Origin: Chara braunii
Lineage: Eukaryota; Streptophyta; Charophyceae; Charales; Characeae
Direction: 5' to 3'
Length of the DNA: 64,000 nt
NCBI GenBank assembly: GCA_003427395.1
Contig: BFEA01000015.1
Span: 6,636,223-6,700,222 of the forward strand
The notes under the pieces are model-generated. The model saw only the letters and a program-made list of their open reading frames with translations. It did not search any database and was not told the DNA's origin. Shown piece after piece: positions 60,926 to 64,000 of the stretch. The position numbers were made by a program, and so were the translations under genes. How positions within the stretch are numbered: position 1 is the stretch's first letter; every line of letters starts with the position of its first letter.

Positions 60926-62100
60926 CATATTTTGTTTTTATTTTTTTCGGCTTCGCTGCAAACAACAGGTTTACATCATTTTCACAAAATAACTTAAGTG
61001 TTATCTTGCATTCTAAGCAGCATGATAAATAACTATCTTAATACCGAATGCAAATGTTTCTATGGAAAACCAGCAGAATTGTATGAGACGAGGGGTTCTT
61101 TTATGATATATAAAGTCACACATTCTCAAAATGCTGTACTTTTTTTAATTTATTACCACAAATAAAGACATCGTGTAGAAACTTTTAGTGAGTTCATCCG
61201 ATAGATTATAAATAATAATACGTCAATCTATACTAGAGTAAAAAAAAAAGTTTAAAATTACAATTTGAGAGAAAAGAGAATCGCAAATTGCACTTCAAGC
61301 AATGTATAGAAGCCAACTTTCTAATCACGTAAGGTGTCATAGGGCTGTTTTTGTGATTGTACTAAAGTTACCCCTTATGAAAATTTTCTCTATATTATTA
61401 AAAACTGCAAGGGCCCAACGAAATTCGGTGTTGTGTGACAGACCCACAATGCGGCCCGAGTGAGGTCCCCACGCAGTGCAGGAGTGAAGGGCGTGTGCTG
61501 GAAACGTTGTGGGTTTCCGCGGGCGTCCTGGGCCAAGTAGGAGCTGATGCGGGGAGTGAGCAAATAGTTCACACAGGGTTTTTTCAAGGTACTGCTGCCA
61601 ACCGTTAGTGCAGCAAATAATGCAATTACCACTGTTGCAGCAGTGCCTGCAACAATTGCTACCACAACTTGTTTATTTTTTCTCCAATTTTTACATGGTT
61701 GCAATTTTTTTATTGGAGATCTTGACAGCAAACGCAGATGGTTTTGCATGTTACAAGATATGTGGTCTCTCCACATTCATAAAGAACCCGATGTTTGGAA
61801 TCCCGAACAAGTGGATTTTCAGACATCCGATCCAAGAATGACCATTTCGTCAAAATGAACATTTTTATTTTTTGAACGAAATTGAAACCGAGTTTTTTGA
61901 TCGAAAACTCGTGAAAATTTGTTGTTCCTTAGGGTCTGGCGTTTCTAAAACACTGGAATCCCTGGATGTACGTGGACCTAGCTTGAGACCAGGTACCTCC
62001 AAGCCGCGGGAAGGTAGGAAAGAAGGTGTGCTCACACCAACGTGAATGCTCATGTGAATGGATCTGAGCAAAACTACAGTCGGATTCAACTTCTGTTTTT
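60926..62100. other. AT-rich intergenic stretch
   Basis: A 128-codon minus frame at 61390-61776 contains one hydrophobic segment (VVVAIVAGTAATVVIALFAA) but no recognisable domain or neighbours. I do not call it a gene. Confidence 0.5.
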
Positions 62101-62676
62101 TGTGTTTTCTTTTTCTTCTTTTGTTTTCTTTTGGTTGCCCTGCCCACGAGGTAGGGTGCTATATACGGACACGTAATACATTGAGGCCAACAACATAATC
62201 ACAGATGAATTACAAATGTTATATGTCACGAAGTTCATGTCCGAATTGGAAAATGAAAGAAAAAAAAAAACAACTGCAGTGGGAGGAAAGACATTGGGGA
62301 ACACTGTGAAGCAAATGTGCTCACACCATCACTACTTGCGAATGCATATGAGCAGAACTACAACCAGGTTTAACTTTTTTTTTTTTTTTTTTTTTCTTCT
62401 TTTGTTTTCATTTGGTTGCACTACCTGCGAGGCAGGGCGCTGCACAGGGACTCTTGACACATAATCTCACCTCAACTCGATTTTGTATATCTGATCGTTT
62501 TTTCGTTCATAGTGTTCTTGCTATTTTTATTATTTTTTGCCTCAACATGTACTGTCGTGATCAATGCCCTCGCTAAGGGCATACTCTCATTGATACCCGA
62601 CAACTGACTCCACAACTGAGCATGTTTTTGCTGTTTTTTTGCTACGTTTTTTTTTTCTTTTTCATTTTGTCGGATC

Positions 62677-62775
62677 ACCAGAAAAGAAATACATTGAAAC
62701 CCAGACCTGACGGAACTCAGTGCATAGTGAAATTTCAGGGTCGGCAAAAACAGGATCGGAGGTAGTGGTGGTTTA
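62677..62775. repeat. dispersed repeat G, copy 2
   Basis: Counterpart of 54912-55020, ending GGAGGTAGTGGTGGTTTAA. Confidence 0.65.
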
Positions 62776-62786
62776 ACGATAAAAAA

Positions 62787-63401
62787 GTAGGATCCCAGCA
62801 TAACCCGGATCCACTTGCCCAGCCGGGCAGAAAAAATAAATAATTGAATAAATATTTTTTAACCTTATTTTTATTCTAAATTTTGATAAAGAATTTCGCT
62901 CTGACCCGAGGATAAAAGTTGTTTAGGTCAACGTTGCCACTTGTATGTACCCTCATACGAGTACGGATTCGTACTCTTGTACTCGTACACTAGGGTCCCC
63001 GTACTCGTTTTTTTTTTTTTTTTTTTTTTTTAATCCGGTAGTGTTTTTATTGTTTTTCTCCAAATCTAATAAGAATCTGAAGATGATGCTCAGCCAAATG
63101 TTGCTTGTTTTATGTTGTTGCATCACATATGTTTTTTTCGGATTTTTTTGATGACTTTGTTTGTTTTTTGTTTTTTTTTGCTTTTTCGTACGGGGGCGTA
63201 CAAGACGTACAGGTTTCCGTACAGGTTCCCGTACAGATCCCATACAGATATTACCTGTACGTTTCATACTGAAAGGCCCCGTACGTGGACTCTATGCAAC
63301 GTAGGCTTAGGTTTAACATAGTTTTTTTTTTTTTTTCCTGTCGGGGCGTTCATTGACCTATGTACAACCGGGTTGCCCGGGCGGCCCGACTGGTAGCCTA
63401 G
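62787..63401. mobile_element. family E hAT-like element carrying a nested insertion
   Basis: The left end GTAGGATCCCAG and right end CTGGTAGCCTAG are inverted, with changes on the left. GGATCCACTTGCCCAGCCGGGC and GATAAAGAATTTCGCTCTG align with the other family E copies. Flanks ATAAAAAA and GGAAAAAA match at six of eight. It is split by the 366-bp element at 62939-63304. Confidence 0.72.
62939..63304. mobile_element. hAT-like element nested inside the family E copy
   Basis: 366 bp beginning CAACGTTGCC and ending ATGCAACGTAG. The 8-bp flanks are GTTTAGGT (62931-62938) and GCTTAGGT (63305-63312), seven of eight identical. Subterminal repeats are CGTACTCGTAC and GTACAGGTTTCCGTACAGG. The interior has the shared core words AGCCAAATGTTGCTTGTTTT and GCATCACATATGTTTTTTTC. 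Confidence 0.82.
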
Positions 63402-63409
63402 GGAAAAAA

Positions 63410-64000
63410 TAGTTATAAGCATTAGTCATCGTAAAATGTTTTGGCAAGCACAAGCAGATTCTATGGTAATCAATTTATGACAAAAGGATTAAAGTTGATA
63501 TCTAAGAAAATTTTGTTAAGTTGTCAATATCTTTATTTATCATGAAAAATTATCACGACAGGAAGCAGATATAAGAGGATAAATGAAGTAGAAATTAAAG
63601 AGTTGAATTATGGAGGAGTCGATTTATGACTGAAGCCTGAACGAATAAAAAAGTTAAGAAAATAATTAATGCGTTATTAAAAAAAAATGCTTACCATGTA
63701 GAGCTTTAAATCCCTGGTTACTGGTGTTTTTATTTTGGGTGCCTTGTGCAGTCTTCAACTCACAATTTTGCCCACAAAGGATTTTGTGCGTTATATAGAG
63801 ATGGATGATAATAAGCAATTATTGCATAAATTGTATTTGTTTTATGCATAAATGAAAACACAGAGTAAAGGGGGAAGATAAAGGAAGAAAGTGGAAGGGA
63901 CAAAGAAGGCAAGGAAAAAATGAGGGACATACTGGTAAGACGAGAATTACAACAGAGGTTGGGACACATGAGTGAGGCTCAATACATCAACCCACACATT
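63410..64000. other. AT-rich stretch to the window end
   Basis: No gene, RNA or repeat family is recognised. Confidence 0.5.

Noticed and set aside
61390-61776. Possible small membrane protein gene on the minus strand
   Set aside because: One hydrophobic segment in a 128-codon frame, but no homology, no introns or context and AT-rich surroundings. Chance is more likely.

Overview
The window is eukaryotic nuclear DNA, most likely from a streptophyte. The evidence is spliced GT-AG introns, a plant-type tRNA-Asp primer site in a Ty3/gypsy element, many nonautonomous DNA transposons and SINE-like repeats, and long (GT)n(GA)n and purine-triplet tracts. The repeat-dense, low-gene character and the RNase H and spacer style of the gypsy pol suggest a charophyte alga such as Chara. 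That placement is an impression from memory and was not tested. The sequence is a draft assembly with N gaps at 19698-20177, 31854-32022 and 42351-42404, and scattered Ns at 17674-17808. || Left part, 1-26919. Positions 1-1088 hold a purine-triplet tract and what looks like the 5' LTR and primer site of a Ty1/copia remnant. Positions 1089-26919 are one very large Ty3/gypsy element on the minus strand. Its two direct LTRs of about 7.15 and 7.28 kb begin TGTCG and end CGACA. A tRNA-Asp-type primer site lies 2 nt inside the 5' (right) LTR, and GCGG flanks both outer ends. In transcription order the element carries gag with a CCHC knuckle, protease, reverse transcriptase-RNase H and integrase. It then carries an extra reading frame of about 2.9 kb, which begins at an ATG just behind a good 3' splice site and ends in a second CCHC knuckle. 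All frames except RT-RH are broken, mostly by TAG stops that look like decayed CAG codons. The LTRs contain an array of about eleven small hairpins with an invariant loop and changing stems, further hairpins, and duplicated plus-strand TATA modules. || Middle part, 30.8-48.8 kb. The one clear host gene is RBX1, the RING-H2 subunit of cullin-RING ubiquitin ligases, on the plus strand. Five small exons (339 nt of CDS, 112 residues) are spread over 17.4 kb. All introns are phase 1, and the first is 10.1 kb. The introns are filled with foldback MITEs (a TA-flanked family of about 105 bp and two others), a hAT-like element, tRNA-derived repeats, microsatellites and minisatellites. || Right part, 48.8-64 kb. 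No further protein gene is recognised. There is a U6 snRNA-like sequence joined directly to a 5S rRNA-like sequence. There are also several nonautonomous hAT-like elements with 8-bp target duplications, including one nested inside another, more copies of the intronic MITE families, and simple repeats.
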